64,000 nucleotides of DNA from Patella vulgata (taxonomy: Eukaryota > Mollusca > Gastropoda > Patellidae): contig NC_065882.2 of assembly GCF_932274485.2 (NCBI RefSeq), forward strand, positions 8,291,390-8,355,389. Direction: 5' to 3'. The position numbers and the translations under genes were made by a program. Numbering within the stretch: position 1 is the first letter of the stretch; each line of letters starts with the position of its first letter. This document shows, one piece after another, positions 24,318-35,144 of this stretch. The notes beneath the pieces are model-generated. The model made no database searches, had not been told where the DNA came from, and saw nothing but the letters and a program-made list of their open reading frames with translations.

Positions 24318-27300
24318 ATTAATATACCAGTATTTGTTTTATTTTTCAGACTAGTAAAAAATATGAACTTCTCGGTGGTAGTGTTTGATACAGCTCCAAC
24401 AGGTCATACATTAAGACTTTTATCTTTTCCAAGTATCATAGAAAAAGGTTTAGGAAAATTGTTACGCCTTAAAAATCACATCAGTCCATTCATTTCACAG
24501 GTTCGTATTAATCTTGTATTAGTAAAACAGCATGTCAAGCATTCGATTGTTAGTTTATAGATTTGGTTTTATAGAAATTGACTAGATTAGGTATTGAAAT
24601 GAAATTCTGTCGCGCGTAAGTATATAAAATGAAGACGTGCCTGCAGTGTGCTATGAGGGAAAGTTTGCCCGGACAGCAGCGCTACAGCCTACTCTTATAT
24701 CGAATTCCATCTGCCAAGGGATCTTTTACGTGCATGCCAATGTGTACACGACACCTCAGTTTATTCGTCCCATCCGAACGATTAGACAGCTGTCCTTGTC
24801 AGATCCTCCGTTCTGCACCACTGCAGCACCACAGGGAAACCACCCTGACCAACACCAGGGGGGTTGGATGGCTGAATGGTTAGCGTGCGAGCACTGTATC
24901 GTAAAGTCTGTCATTAAGTCGACTGGCGTGGTTTTGAATCCCCGGTTGTACGTGAGAAGGAGTAGGGTCGCCTGTCCAACCTCGTGGATTTTCTCCGGGT
25001 CCTCTGGTTTCCTCCCACTGCTAAAGACCCCTATGCGCAAGCGAATTATTGAAATAAAATTAAACCATATGTTAGTCCCGAAATGACCTAGTTGTGTCGA
25101 GTGGACGTTAAACCCCATTTCTCTCTCTCTCTCTCTCTCTGACCAACACCAGGCTTGAACCTGCGACCTCCAGACTCACTTAACCACCGTGGCTCCCAAG
25201 TAAATAAAAAGAAATGATATGGAGTGCATCTCCGCTGCTAATGAAGATGGGTATAATCCATGCGGTTTGATATGAGAGAAATTTTGGCCTGACAACTGTG
25301 CTGCGCTCTACTCTTATTTCGGTTACCAGCTGTCTGTGAATGTTTATGGTGTTAGCAGTGGTAAACAAGGAACCTTTGTTTTTCATCCCATCTGTTGCCC
25401 AGGCCTTGGGGATACTCATATAAAAGAGGAGAATGTGAGCAGAATTGTGTTCGAGTAATTGACAATTTTGCATGACGTATGCAAAGTTTGTCTCCAACGC
25501 CACTTGGAGTATATTTTAGAAAGAACATGACTTTAATACAATGGGGAATGATCGTACACAGTTTAAGTCCAGCAAATTTAATAAAAATTTTATGGGTTCT
25601 GTTTTTTTTGCGGGGTCACCCTGTATATATTTTGTAGATAGGAGGTTTACTGGGCATTTAGGATATTAATGTTGTTAGATTAAACATACATTATGCAAGA
25701 GCTAAATCTGCCTACTGCAGGTCATTCTTTAGGGCTGAAATGTTATGTAAATTATTAATTAATAATTAGACATTAATTAACTTATCCAGACTATAATCAA
25801 CCCTCCATGCCATCTTATGTGTTGGATTTTCACTGGATTTGAATCCGATCTGCTGCTCAAGGCTCATTGATGATTAAATCCAAAAATGGCTAATCGAGAC
25901 TATGTTTTTTATCGTACCGACTTTAGTAATGATGATCGAGGCTAGGTCCAAAATTCAATCGCTAAATTCTCGCTTCATAGTTGATCAATTTGACCGAAAT
26001 TTTCAGCAAATTGCCTTTACATTATCTAGTTTTTAATTATTATAGTGAGAACTGTCAACTCTTTATCCAATCTCCCATAATGTATCTTTAATTGATTTGT
26101 TTATATATTTTATAGATAAGAGGTATATTGGGTATGTAGGATATAAATGTTGTTATATTATGTATATTTTATAGATAGGAGGTTTATTGGGTATGCAGGA
26201 TATTAATGCTGATCAAATGTCATCTAAACTTGATGAAATGTTAGCCACAATCAGACAAGTTAATGAACAATTTAAAAATGCAGTAAGTAATGGTTTACTT
26301 ATATTTTAATATTTTTATCCAAACTTTAAAATGAATTTTGATTTGGGTAAACAAGTTCGACAACTACATCTAGAACAAGCTTTGTTGAATTCCAGTCATG
26401 AGCTGTTGATATTTGCGAGGCAACAGGAGAATAGGAGAACAGCGATGGTGCTATAGTGGTGTTCAGATCCCTGTGTAATTAATACATACAGGCCCCTGTG
26501 GAATTATTATGGATTGACGCTTATATCATTGTTATGTACAGACCCCTGTGTGATTAATATGTACAGACCCCTGTGTGATTAATATGTATAGACCCCTGTG
26601 TGATTAATATGTACAGACCCCTGTGGTGTTAATACATACAGACCCCGGTGGGATTAATACATGGTTTCATGTACATACCCCTGGGTGGCTAATTTGTAAG
26701 GTTGTTATGTACAGTTGCCGGTGGTGTTTCTATGTAGCCATGTAGCCATGTTTGTGAATATTGGGTTTTGAAAAAAAGCCTTTTTTACAGCGTGCAAAAT
26801 GACTAATGGGTCAGATCGAGTTACATTCATTTTCCATAACACTAGGTCTTGACCGGCATATATGGCCAATGTGGAACCCATGGTACAGAACCTTGTAAAT
26901 ATTACGTACGGATCCTGTAGATTTATTACATACAGATCCCTGTTGTGTTATTATGCACCATGTCGGTATTAATAATCTGTCGTATTAATTATGTAATATA
27001 TATTATTATTTATTTGTTTAACATTTTTTTAAGATTTTAAAACTTTAGAAATAGAGCTTTCCAAGAAAGGGGTAAGCGTTTTTTATGATGTACAAACACC
27101 TGTTGGGATATTATGTACAGACACCTGTTGGGATGTACAGACACCTGTTGGGATATTATGTACAGACACCTGTTGGGTTATCATGTACAGACACCAGGTC
27201 CCGAGTCCACAAAGCATTCTTAGACTTATGTTAAGAATTTACTCAACTTTCAATCATTATTTATGAGAACTTTGCACATAGTTTCTTATTGATGTATTTG

Positions 27301-28793
27301 ATACATTAAAACAACAAAAGTTTTATAAAGGACTATATTTTAGATAAAATAATTCGAACAATGCTGAGAATGCTTTGTGAACTCAGGGCCTGTTGTGATA
27401 TCATGTACAGACACCTGTTGGGATATTATGTATCTGTATTAATAATGTGTTGTAATAATTTCAGGATCAGACGACGTTTGTTTGTGTGTGTATTGCCGAG
27501 TTTTTATCGTTATATGAGACGGAGCGTTTAGTTCAAGAACTCACACGTTATAGTATTGACACACATAATATTATAGTCAATCAACTTCATTTTCTCAAGA
27601 AAGGGGAACAACCCTGTAAACTCTGTGGAGCTAGAAGTAAAATACAGAAAAAATATTTAGATCAAGTGAGTAAGGCTTAAAATTTAGTGGGGGTGGGGGA
27701 ATATGGCGGAATGGTTAGCGTGTGTGCGTTGTATCATAAGGTCTGTCATTGAGTCAACTGGCATGGTTTTGATTCCCCGGATGAATGTGAGAAGGAGTCC
27801 AACCTCGTGGGTTTTCTCTGGGTTCTCCGGTTTCCTGCCACTGCTAAAGACCCCTACGTGCAAGTGTATTATTGAAATAAAATTAAACCATGTGTACGTC
27901 CCGAAATGACCTAGTTTGTGTCAAGTGGGCTTGCGTGTAGGGGTCTTTAGAAAATAGAGGTAGTCAGAGGAGCTGAAGTAAACCCACGAGGTTGACTCGA
28001 CTCCTTGTCATGTACTAGCTGGGTATCCATACCATGCCACTTGACTCAATGATAGACCATAAGTTCTAAAGCCAACGCATATGGTTTAAAATTTGCAGTA
28101 CAAGATAAAATGAAATGAAATGGGGTTTAACATCCCACTGTTCTTCTCCGACACCATAGAGCGTGCTATGAGGGAAATTTTGTCTGGACAGCGACGCTAT
28201 AGTCTACTCCTATATTCGATTCCAACTGCCAAGGGATCTTTTACGTGCACGCCAATGTGTACACGGGACCTCGGTTTTCTATCCCATACAAATGACTAGA
28301 CAGTTGCCCCTGTCAGTCCCTTTGTCCTGCACCAGTGACAAGGGGAAACCACGTCGGAATATCCTGATGAACTTTCTCGACCAATATAGGAATTAAACAC
28401 GCAACCTCCAAGCTACCAAGCCAGCATTTTACCCACTTAGCCACACAAGCTCCCCACAAGAAAAGTAGTCATCCCCGTCCACAGACTTATGTAGAAAAAG
28501 GTTGGAGTTTAAATCAATGACTTTTGGTATTCCATTATTTTAGATCGATGACTTATGGTATTTCATAATTTTACATTGATGACTTGTGGTATTCTATTAT
28601 TTTACATTGATGACTTGTGATATTCTGTTATTTTACATCGATGACTTGTGACATTTTATAATTTTAGATTGATGATCTATATGAAGATTTTAACGTGACA
28701 AAGTTACCATTGCAAGAAGAGGAAGTTCGAGGAGTAGAAAGAATAAAATCTTTTTCTAGATATTTATTAGAACCGTATTCACCAGATCGATAG
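20076..28793 (+). CDS. GET3: GET3/ASNA1, tail-anchored-protein targeting ATPase (335 aa)
   Basis: Eight exons: 20076-20200, 21210-21357, 22599-22653, 23866-23959, 24350-24500, 26175-26282, 27465-27665 and 28668-28793. All junctions are GT-AG and phases agree throughout; 1008 nt encode 335 residues, near the 348 of human ASNA1. Motifs: P-loop [10 protein letters not shown] (31-40), switch [12 protein letters not shown] (60-70), [13 protein letters not shown] in exon 5, and the dimer zinc-site CKLC (Cys278, Cys281). The cytosolic dimer binds hydrophobic C-terminal anchors and delivers them to the ER receptor, driven by ATP hydrolysis. A second ATG at 20085 (MDGG) has a better Kozak context (GCCATGG), so the first three residues are uncertain. 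Introns are packed with SINEs and TIR elements, but the coding exons are intact. Confidence 0.97.
20640..21196 (+). mobile_element. SINE-A followed directly by SINE-B (GET3 intron 1)
   Basis: 20640-20875 is SINE-A with a diverged head. 20876-21196 is SINE-B entering at the B box (ATGTTCGATCCCTGC) and ending in CCCATTTCATTTC, only 13 bp before the exon 2 start at 21210, so it supplies the bases just upstream of the acceptor. Confidence 0.85.
21399..22446 (-). mobile_element. SINE-A split by a 777-bp element (GET3 intron 2)
   Basis: The reverse SINE-A runs 21399-21602 and resumes at 22380-22446. The two halves join cleanly once one copy of CAGTTGA is removed. Confidence 0.9.
21603..22379. mobile_element. 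777-bp TIR element with 7-bp target duplication
   Basis: Inverted ends TAGGGTGACCCA / TGGGTCACCCTA; CAGTTGA duplicated at 21596-21602 and 22380-22386. It holds only short open frames with no recognisable transposase. A related end (GGGGTCACCCTG) is at 25611-25622. The superfamily is uncertain, perhaps hAT or P-like from the duplication length. Confidence 0.85.
22447..22580 (+). mobile_element. Decayed Helitron-like fragment
   Basis: GTGGCTACACTAGGACTGTCC and TTTCAGAGTTAT match the interiors of the elements at 44642 and 53210. Confidence 0.6.
22730..23068. mobile_element. hAT-like MITE (339 bp) with 8-bp target duplication
   Basis: Ends CAGTGATTCTCAACC / GTTTGAGAACCACTG are typical hAT termini. 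Flanks CATTATGA (22722-22729) and CATTATGG (23069-23076) are an 8-bp duplication with one mismatch. In GET3 intron 3. Confidence 0.88.
23100..23311. mobile_element. Harbinger-like MITE (TTA duplication)
   Basis: Ends TGCTAGGTTCACACT / CAGTGAGAACCTAGCA, flanked by TTA at 23097-23099 and 23312-23314. Same family as 43733-43944. Confidence 0.82.
23569..23843 (+). mobile_element. SINE-A copy in GET3 intron 3
   Basis: Full-length forward copy about 20 bp upstream of exon 4; its pyrimidine tail contributes to the acceptor region. Confidence 0.88.
24090..24314 (+). mobile_element. SINE-A, 5'-truncated, with (CT)n tail
   Basis: Starts at the B box (GGTCGATTCCCCG) and ends in a (CT)n run at 24273-24314 close to GET3 exon 5. 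Confidence 0.85.
24612..25196 (-). mobile_element. SINE-B split by SINE-A (GET3 intron 5)
   Basis: Reverse SINE-B at 24612-24859 and 25140-25196, interrupted by the SINE-A at 24860-25139. Confidence 0.9.
24860..25139 (+). mobile_element. SINE-A with exact 14-bp target duplication
   Basis: Full-length SINE-A bounded by TGACCAACACCAGG at 24846-24859 and 25140-25153. This is the signature of target-primed insertion and shows the SINE-A is younger than the SINE-B it hit. Confidence 0.95.
25628..25676 (+). repeat. Decayed copy of the GET3 exon 6 acceptor region
   Basis: GTAGATAGGAGGTTTACTGG matches the start of exon 6 and its upstream intron at 26161-26209, but the frame carries TAG. Confidence 0.8.
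25684..26087. mobile_element. TTAA-flanked TIR element (family T4)
   Basis: Ends ACATACATTATGCAAGAGCT / TCCCATAATGTATCT, with TTAA at 25680-25683 and 26088-26091. Related copies: 28844-29415, 30159-30502, about 40810-40910 and 41535-41918. Confidence 0.8.
26107..26156 (+). repeat. Second decayed copy of the GET3 exon 6 acceptor region
   Basis: TTATAGATAAGAGGTATATTGG parallels the true acceptor 54 bp downstream; TAG interrupts its frame. Confidence 0.82.
26484..26690 (+). repeat. CAGACCCCTGTG minisatellite, GET3 intron 6
   Basis: About eight units of 26-29 bp (ACAGACCCCTGTGTGATTAA and TATGT). Related ACACCTGTTGGGAT units recur at 27085-27200 and 27395-27435. Confidence 0.85.
27197..27391. 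mobile_element. TIR element (family F), solo copy
   Basis: Inverted ends GAGTCCACAAAGCATTCTTA / GAATGCTTTGTGAACTC; same family as 36162-36730, but without the nested insertion. In GET3 intron 6. Confidence 0.75.
27687..28062. mobile_element. Two SINE-A copies head to head (GET3 intron 7)
   Basis: 27687-27926 is forward with an internal deletion; 27929-28062 is reverse and diverged. Confidence 0.75.
28108..28456 (-). mobile_element. SINE-B copy (GET3 intron 7)
   Basis: Reverse copy, near full length, with ATGAAATGAAATGGGGTTTAA at its start. Confidence 0.88.
28505..28675 (+). repeat. GET3: Minisatellite built from the GET3 exon 8 acceptor
   Basis: Four to five units of 35-41 bp read ATTATTTTA(C/G)AT(T/C)GATGACTT. 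The last one is the functional acceptor ATTTTAGATTGATGATCTA. Most repeats have ACAT where the acceptor has AGAT. Confidence 0.88.
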
Positions 28794-28843
28794 TGAATAT
28801 AATACAACTTATTGATATTATTGTACATATATTCGTTAATGTT

Positions 28844-29415
28844 AAAGATCCATTATAAAAGAGATAAATCTTCCTATTGCAGGTCTTTTTTTTGGCTTGA
28901 AATAATACATAAACTTATAATTAGACATTTATTCATGTGACAAGCCCATAATCAACTCTCGTCTGTCAAACCTTGTGGGTTTTCTCCGGGTCATCCAGTT
29001 TCCTCCCACTGCTAAAGACCCCTATGCGCAAGCGAATTATTGAAATAAAATTAAACCATATGTTAGTCCCGAAATGACCTAGTTTGTGTTGAGTGGACGT
29101 TAAACCCCATTTCTCTCTCTCTCTCGTAATCAACTCTCTGGACAATCGGATGGCAGTGATTTATGATTTAAATAGTATAGAATGCCCGCAGGTTTAAAAA
29201 TTAATCAACAAAATGAGTAATCAAGACTTAATTTCCTTTATCCAGTAGCATAGCTACGATAATAAACTATCAACGCTACATCTTCCTACACTCATAACTA
29301 TCCTCAGAAAAAGTAATTTGAATGAAATTTTAATATATTCATTTTTCATTATCTGTTTTGAACTATTATAACAAGAACGACCAGCTCTTTATATAAATCA
29401 TGCATTATGTATCTA
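28844..29415. mobile_element. Family T4 element containing a SINE-A
   Basis: Diverged T4 copy starting AAAGATCCATTATAAAAGAG and ending near GCATTATGTATCT. A SINE-A (28961-29125) is inserted with the 12-bp duplication TAATCAACTCTC (28949-28960 and 29126-29137). It lies just past the GET3 stop and may overlap the 3' UTR. Confidence 0.82.
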
Positions 29416-29553
29416 TAACAGTGTATTGATTTTATTGTACATACATCTATATATAATATTTTAAATTATTATTCTGTGTGTTTTTCTTGTTTATTTTTTG
29501 TAAGTTTTACTTTGTGTACAAACCAACACATAAATTATCAGTTTGATTACAAT

Positions 29554-29863
29554 ACAGATCTATATTTCGTTTCGTTTTTGTTATACTTTAATGGCCTCTC
29601 CTGTCGTGTCAGGGGTCGTACGAGCGGCTATTCACCCTATGACGTCAGACATTGATTAATCAATCAGCGTTAGCGTTTCTAGTGGTTTACCCACAGTTGC
29701 GTGCATGTCACGCCAAGAAGTCGCCATAATAGACTGTTTCATTGGCTTATCCTTCACTTCAACCAATATGCCGGTAATATAACAATTTTTCCAGATCCTA
29801 GTGTAGTAAAGACAAGTAAAAGGAAATTTTGAACTATAAAAAATGAAATGAAATAGGATCTGT
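29554..29863. mobile_element. 310-bp TIR element (family K)
   Basis: Ends ACAGATCTATATTTCGTTTC / GAAATGAAATAGGATCTGT, with GACGTCAGACATTGATTAAT inside. Copies at 53778-54086 and from 63824 to the window end. Confidence 0.85.
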
Positions 29864-30158
29864 GTTTTAAATAGATTGATAAATTATACAATCTGAAGTG
29901 TCTGGCTCTCGCTTACCAAATTGCAAGATTTGACATTTTTCAGTTTTTCTAATCGATTCAGATTTAGAGGAAAGTCCAACATTAAGGTCCTGCTTTTTGT
30001 TGGGTTTCTAGAATTTCAAATGTTCAGAAATTTGTTCTGTTTTTCTGATAAATTTGGATTTCTGACTCAACCAGAGCAAGTCATCCATCACCATGGAAAC
30101 AAGTCAGACATTTTAGACTGGGCATTATACTGTAAATAATATTGAATAAAATAATTAA

Positions 30159-30502
30159 ACAGGCATTATATAGAGATAAATCTGCCAAATGCAGGTCTTT
30201 TTTTAGACATTAATTAACTTACCAAGACCCTAATCAACTCTCGATGCCATCAGATAGTCTAGATTTTCAATGTATTTAAATACTATTTGCCATTGATGAT
30301 TTTAACATGGATAATCAAGACTTTGTTTATTATCTAACAAGGGTAACAATCGAGGCAGTTGGAATTCGATATAAGAGTAGGCCATAGCCGCTGATCGGGC
30401 AAAATTTCCCTCATAGCACACTGTATGGCGTATGCCCTTCTTCATTAGCCCAGGATAAAGGAGCATTTCATTTCATTTCATTTATCTAAATCTTACATAC
30501 TG
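30159..30502. mobile_element. Family T4 copy with an internal SINE-B fragment
   Basis: Begins ACAGGCATTATATAGAG after TTAA and ends TACATACTGAATCT before TTAA. 30356-30482 is a forward SINE-B fragment. Confidence 0.65.
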
Positions 30503-30669
30503 AATCTTTAATGTGTATTACTATCTACTTGATACCTTGTAAGTTAATTCTGGTCTATTCAGATTTGAATCTTTGTACTTGTATATTTCCCTTTAAAAAC
30601 ATCACGTTTTATTGACCAATTTCCAGTTCATTACCAAATTACTGGCTATTTCTGACTCAAACTGGACTG

Positions 30670-30945
30670 AAGGGTTGGTTGGCCGAATGGTTAACACGTT
30701 GCATCATAAGGTTTGTCATTGAGTCAACTGACGTGGTTTCGATTCCCCGGCTGTATGTGACAAGGAGTAGGGTCGGCTGCCCAACCTCGTGGATTTTCCC
30801 TGGGTTCTCCGGTTTCCTCCCACTGCTAACTAAAGACAACTACGCACAAGCGAATTATTGAAATGAAATTGAACCATGTGTTAGTCCCGAAATGACCTAG
30901 TTTGTGTGTGGACATTAAACCCATTTCTCTCTCTCTCACTCTCAA
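30670..30945 (+). mobile_element. SINE-A copy
   Basis: Forward copy with small deletions in the head and centre and a short pyrimidine tail. Confidence 0.85.
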
Positions 30946-32383
30946 CCCAGATTGTCATCAATGACTAATAGGAAACTAATCTTATATTTTGATTGTTAAA
31001 ATTATTGAATTATGTGAATATGTGTATTTTCCAATTGGGTATTTCCTTAAAAACATCACAGTTTATTAGCCCATTTCTTCAGATTATATGCACCTACTAT
31101 GTCAAGCCTGATTGTTTATATGTATCTCAGATGTAAAGAAAATCTGTACATTTTAAAAAAAAGATAAAATTATTGTTACTTAATTTGTCAGAGACACAAG
31201 TTAAATAATACATTTTACTATATAGATATCCAATTTACGAAATTTAAATGAAAAGTAAAGAGAACTGTGGCAAATATTGTTTTAATTTTATTTTTTAAAA
31301 ATAAGATGGATAATAATATTACTTTATTTGTCAAAGACACAAGTGGAATAATAATGAGCCAAATATTTTTTTTAAATTTATAAAATTACAAATGTGTTAT
31401 CTCCCTTTATGGAAACTTTAACGTTTAGAAAATATAAACAAACACCGTGGGAAATCTCATGGCGAATTTACAATTTGTGTGTTATTTTGAAAATACAGTC
31501 ATGACAGTTGAAAGTGAGGGTGCATATCGCGATATGATGTTAGTTTTACATGCAGTTTGATATCGATGTAAACTGTTGAACTTCTGAAAGGGAGAAGTCT
31601 TATAACGTTATTTAGAATCATTAGTAAGATCTGTACTGTATGATGATATACGGAGAGAGTCGTGTCCATTATTAAAGGGGCGTTATGGAAGATTAGATAA
31701 AGAGTTTTCAGTTCTAACTATAATAGTTAAAAACTAGATAATGCAAAGGGAATATGCTGAAAATTTCAGTCAAATTGCTCCACCCTGAACCGAGATATTA
31801 TCGATTGAATTTTAGGCCTAGCCCCGATCACCAGCTCATACCTCTTGCATAATGAATGTACCGGTATGTTTATAAATATTAATATATAACTAACTTCCAG
31901 TTTATGGATGACACGCTTATGTTTGTCTTTCTTGGTCAGTTTTGTCTTTTTTACATAGCGAGATAAGGGTTATACCAGAACTTGAAAACGAAACGAAGTA
32001 ATACTAAGTTAGGAGTTACGACTGCACACACTCAATATCCAATGCAACACTGTCAATCGTTGGATGTTACTGGCGTTAGTTTGTTCTTGCCCTTGGACCA
32101 TTTAAATTGCAATTTTCAATAGGATATTTATCGGTCTGTTCAATTATTTGTGTACCATATAGAGCTGATAGCGGATCGCCCTAAACATAACAAACATGGT
32201 TTGAAAACAAAATTTCTGCCGTGGGTCTACTATTATTTTATATAAAGACCTTGTATCTCTATACCTTTCGACCGAAATTTATAGGCTATCCATCGCGAAA
32301 CCCCCCAAATTTTCTTCTGGTAGTTTGTTAGTTCGGATCTATCGTCTGTTTTGTGTTCAAGGTTTATAGTGTTATATGTTAAG
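30946..32383. other. AOPEP upstream region; no other gene
   Basis: AT-rich DNA. A segment at about 31668-31860 resembles family T4 (TTAAAGGGGCGTTATGG; TGAAAATTTCAGTCAAATTG). I see no clear TATA box; the promoter is presumably in the last few hundred bases. Confidence 0.5.
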
Positions 32384-35092
32384 ATGGCCAATGCCATTAA
32401 TTCAACGACGGGGCATGAATTAGATCTACCCCTTTCCGCAAATATCAGAGATATTATTGTCCACCATTTTATACTTGACTGGAATTGTGACGTAAAAGGT
32501 ACCAAGTCTATCATTCTCTTCTTGCGGCCTGCGACGGATATCTCTAATGATGCTGTTAAACGAAATATGTCGGATGAAATAACTAATGAGCACCAACCCA
32601 AACAATCCCCCCAAGACATTTTGGCGTCAACGACGTGTAATCCAACTGACATCGTTAAAAGTAAACAAAATCTGACAGACGAGCAGCACTCCCAACAATC
32701 CGACAAAGACTTCTTTGGGCACACTACAGGAAACTCTAATTACACCGTCAAAAATAAACAGATTCTGTCAGATCCGGGAACTAGCGAGCATCGCAACAAA
32801 CAATCAACCCAAGACTTCTTGGGTAAACAGAATCCGTCAGATCCGGGAACTGACGAGCAACACCCCGAACGATCCACCCAAGACTTCTTGAGTAAAGAGA
32901 ATCCGTTAGATCCGGGAACTGACGAGCACCGCAACAAACCATCAACCCATGACATCTTGGGTAAACAGAATCCGCCAGACCCGAGAACTAGCGAGCACCG
33001 CAACAAACAATCAACCCAAGACTTCTTGGATAAACAGAATCCGTCCGATCCGGGAACCAGCGAGCCCCACAACAAACCATCAACCCATAACATCTTGGGT
33101 AAACAAAATCCGCCAGATCCGGAAACTGACGAGCAACACCCCGAACGATCCACCAGAGACTTTGTGTTAATATTAGACTGCTGTGATCTCGAAATTATTT
33201 CTGTGGAAGAATTAAAACGTTCTGATAGTTTTAGGGTTCCACACACCCATGTTGAAAAGAAAGCTGACATAAAAAATGAAAACGGGTTTTATATGAGTCA
33301 CATGGATCAGAAAGGACAACCTTTAGAATTTGTGGTTGAAAAACATTGTTTGAAGACATGGAAGCCCGGCGTGAGTTCGGTTTCAAGTTTCCCGGAAGTT
33401 GTACAAATTAAATATGCCATAACAGCAAATGGAAAATCTTTTAAATGGACCAAAGATGTGGATGGGAAGTAAGTATAATCAGGTCTTTCTTTTAGGTAGA
33501 TAATAATACCGGTTTGAAGTGTATTTATATTTGTTGGTGCATCGCAGTTTTCGCCAACCTGTTTGGGTTTTAGTTTGAAATATCTGTCCGAAAATGAGAA
33601 AATTCGTATTTTCTGAAATAACGCAAACTGGTGACTGTAGGAAGCTAAGTAGTTAGGGATAAAAACAAAAAGGTAATGCGTTGATTGTTATTGAAATATC
33701 GAATCCCCGGTTGTACGTGACAAGGAGTAGGGTCGCCTGTCCAACCTCGTGGGTTTTCTCCGGTTTCCTCCCACTGCTAAAGACCCCTACGCGCAAGCGA
33801 ATTATGGAAATAAAAAATTGAACCATATGTTAGTCACGAAATGAACTAGTTTGTGTCGAGTGGACGTTAAACCCCATTTCTCCCTCCCTCTCTCTCTCCC
33901 ATCTCTCTCTCTCTCTCTCCCATCTCTCTCTCTCTCTCTCTTTCTTGTTATTGAAGTATCTGAAGTTGGTGCTAGTAGCAAGCTGCATGTATGTGGTTAT
34001 GGCTATGATTAAATATCTCTGCTGCCGACGTATTTCAAATTTGTGTTTGTGGGAGCAAGCTGATTAAGTTTTGTGGTAAACATCCAACGTGTACATTTTT
34101 ATTGCTAAGTTTTGCAAACACGGTTAATAGGAGTTATCTCCCGTGTATCGTACCCCAGCTAAAAACTTCGTGGAACTTTCGCGGCCAACACCCGGGTCGA
34201 ACATGCTGGTTATGGACATAACAGCCCTAAACCAAAACGGCCCAAAAAATTAGACATAACGCCCAAAAAATTTAACCAATAATTTTGGCCGTTAAGACCA
34301 ACTTGTTTGGCCGTTGTGTCTAAAGTAGAACTGGTTTGACCAAATTGGATTTTGACCGTTATGGCTTGAGGCCGTTATGACCACATCCCGAATCGGCACA
34401 CTTAGGTTAGTGAGACAACACCATACGCAACAAGGCCGCCGTAACTCCGGGCTCGGTCACGAATACAACATGGTAAACCCACCGAACAGCGGCTAATTTC
34501 TTTTGTTAAAAGATCAGCTCAATTTTCTTCAAGGTCGCTGAGATGTAAATAAGGTTTGGGTACGTGATTGTGGGCGAGATTGTAGATAAAGGGTTAGGGT
34601 AAGCATTAATTCTAGGTCCAGGGTTAGGGTTACATCACGTGACCCACACCGATCCGCAGTGAATATTTGCTAGGCCGCAACAATCACTGATAAGGATGAC
34701 ATCGATGCGGCTTAATGAGCCAGAAATATTAACTTTTTTCCTGCAACAAATCAAATTCTAAAACATTTTTTTTATGTATTGGAAAAATAAATAAAGACGT
34801 TTGACGTATTTGTAGGTAAAAATTATTTCCTATTTAGTGTAAATGGGTATTAAAATGACTAAAATGCAGCATTTTCTCCGAAGCAGTAACGTCTTATGTA
34901 AACAATGCACGCGCCATTCAGCCAATGATTGACGCCGCGTGCTGTGACAGCACGTGTTAAGACAGTCATCTTTGACAGAGATATATCACTAGACTCGTAA
35001 TTCTCTGTGAAACAGATTGTACGTGACCATTGACCAAACTTGAAGTTGGCCTTATCAAATAGATCTAACCACGAACTACAGGTTTTGCTTTA

Positions 35093-35144
<52 letters not shown>

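Noticed and set aside
32740-33270. 176-codon open frame on the minus strand opposite AOPEP exon 1
   Set aside because: Mirror of the 69-bp coding repeat; the plus strand has the start, donor and family match.
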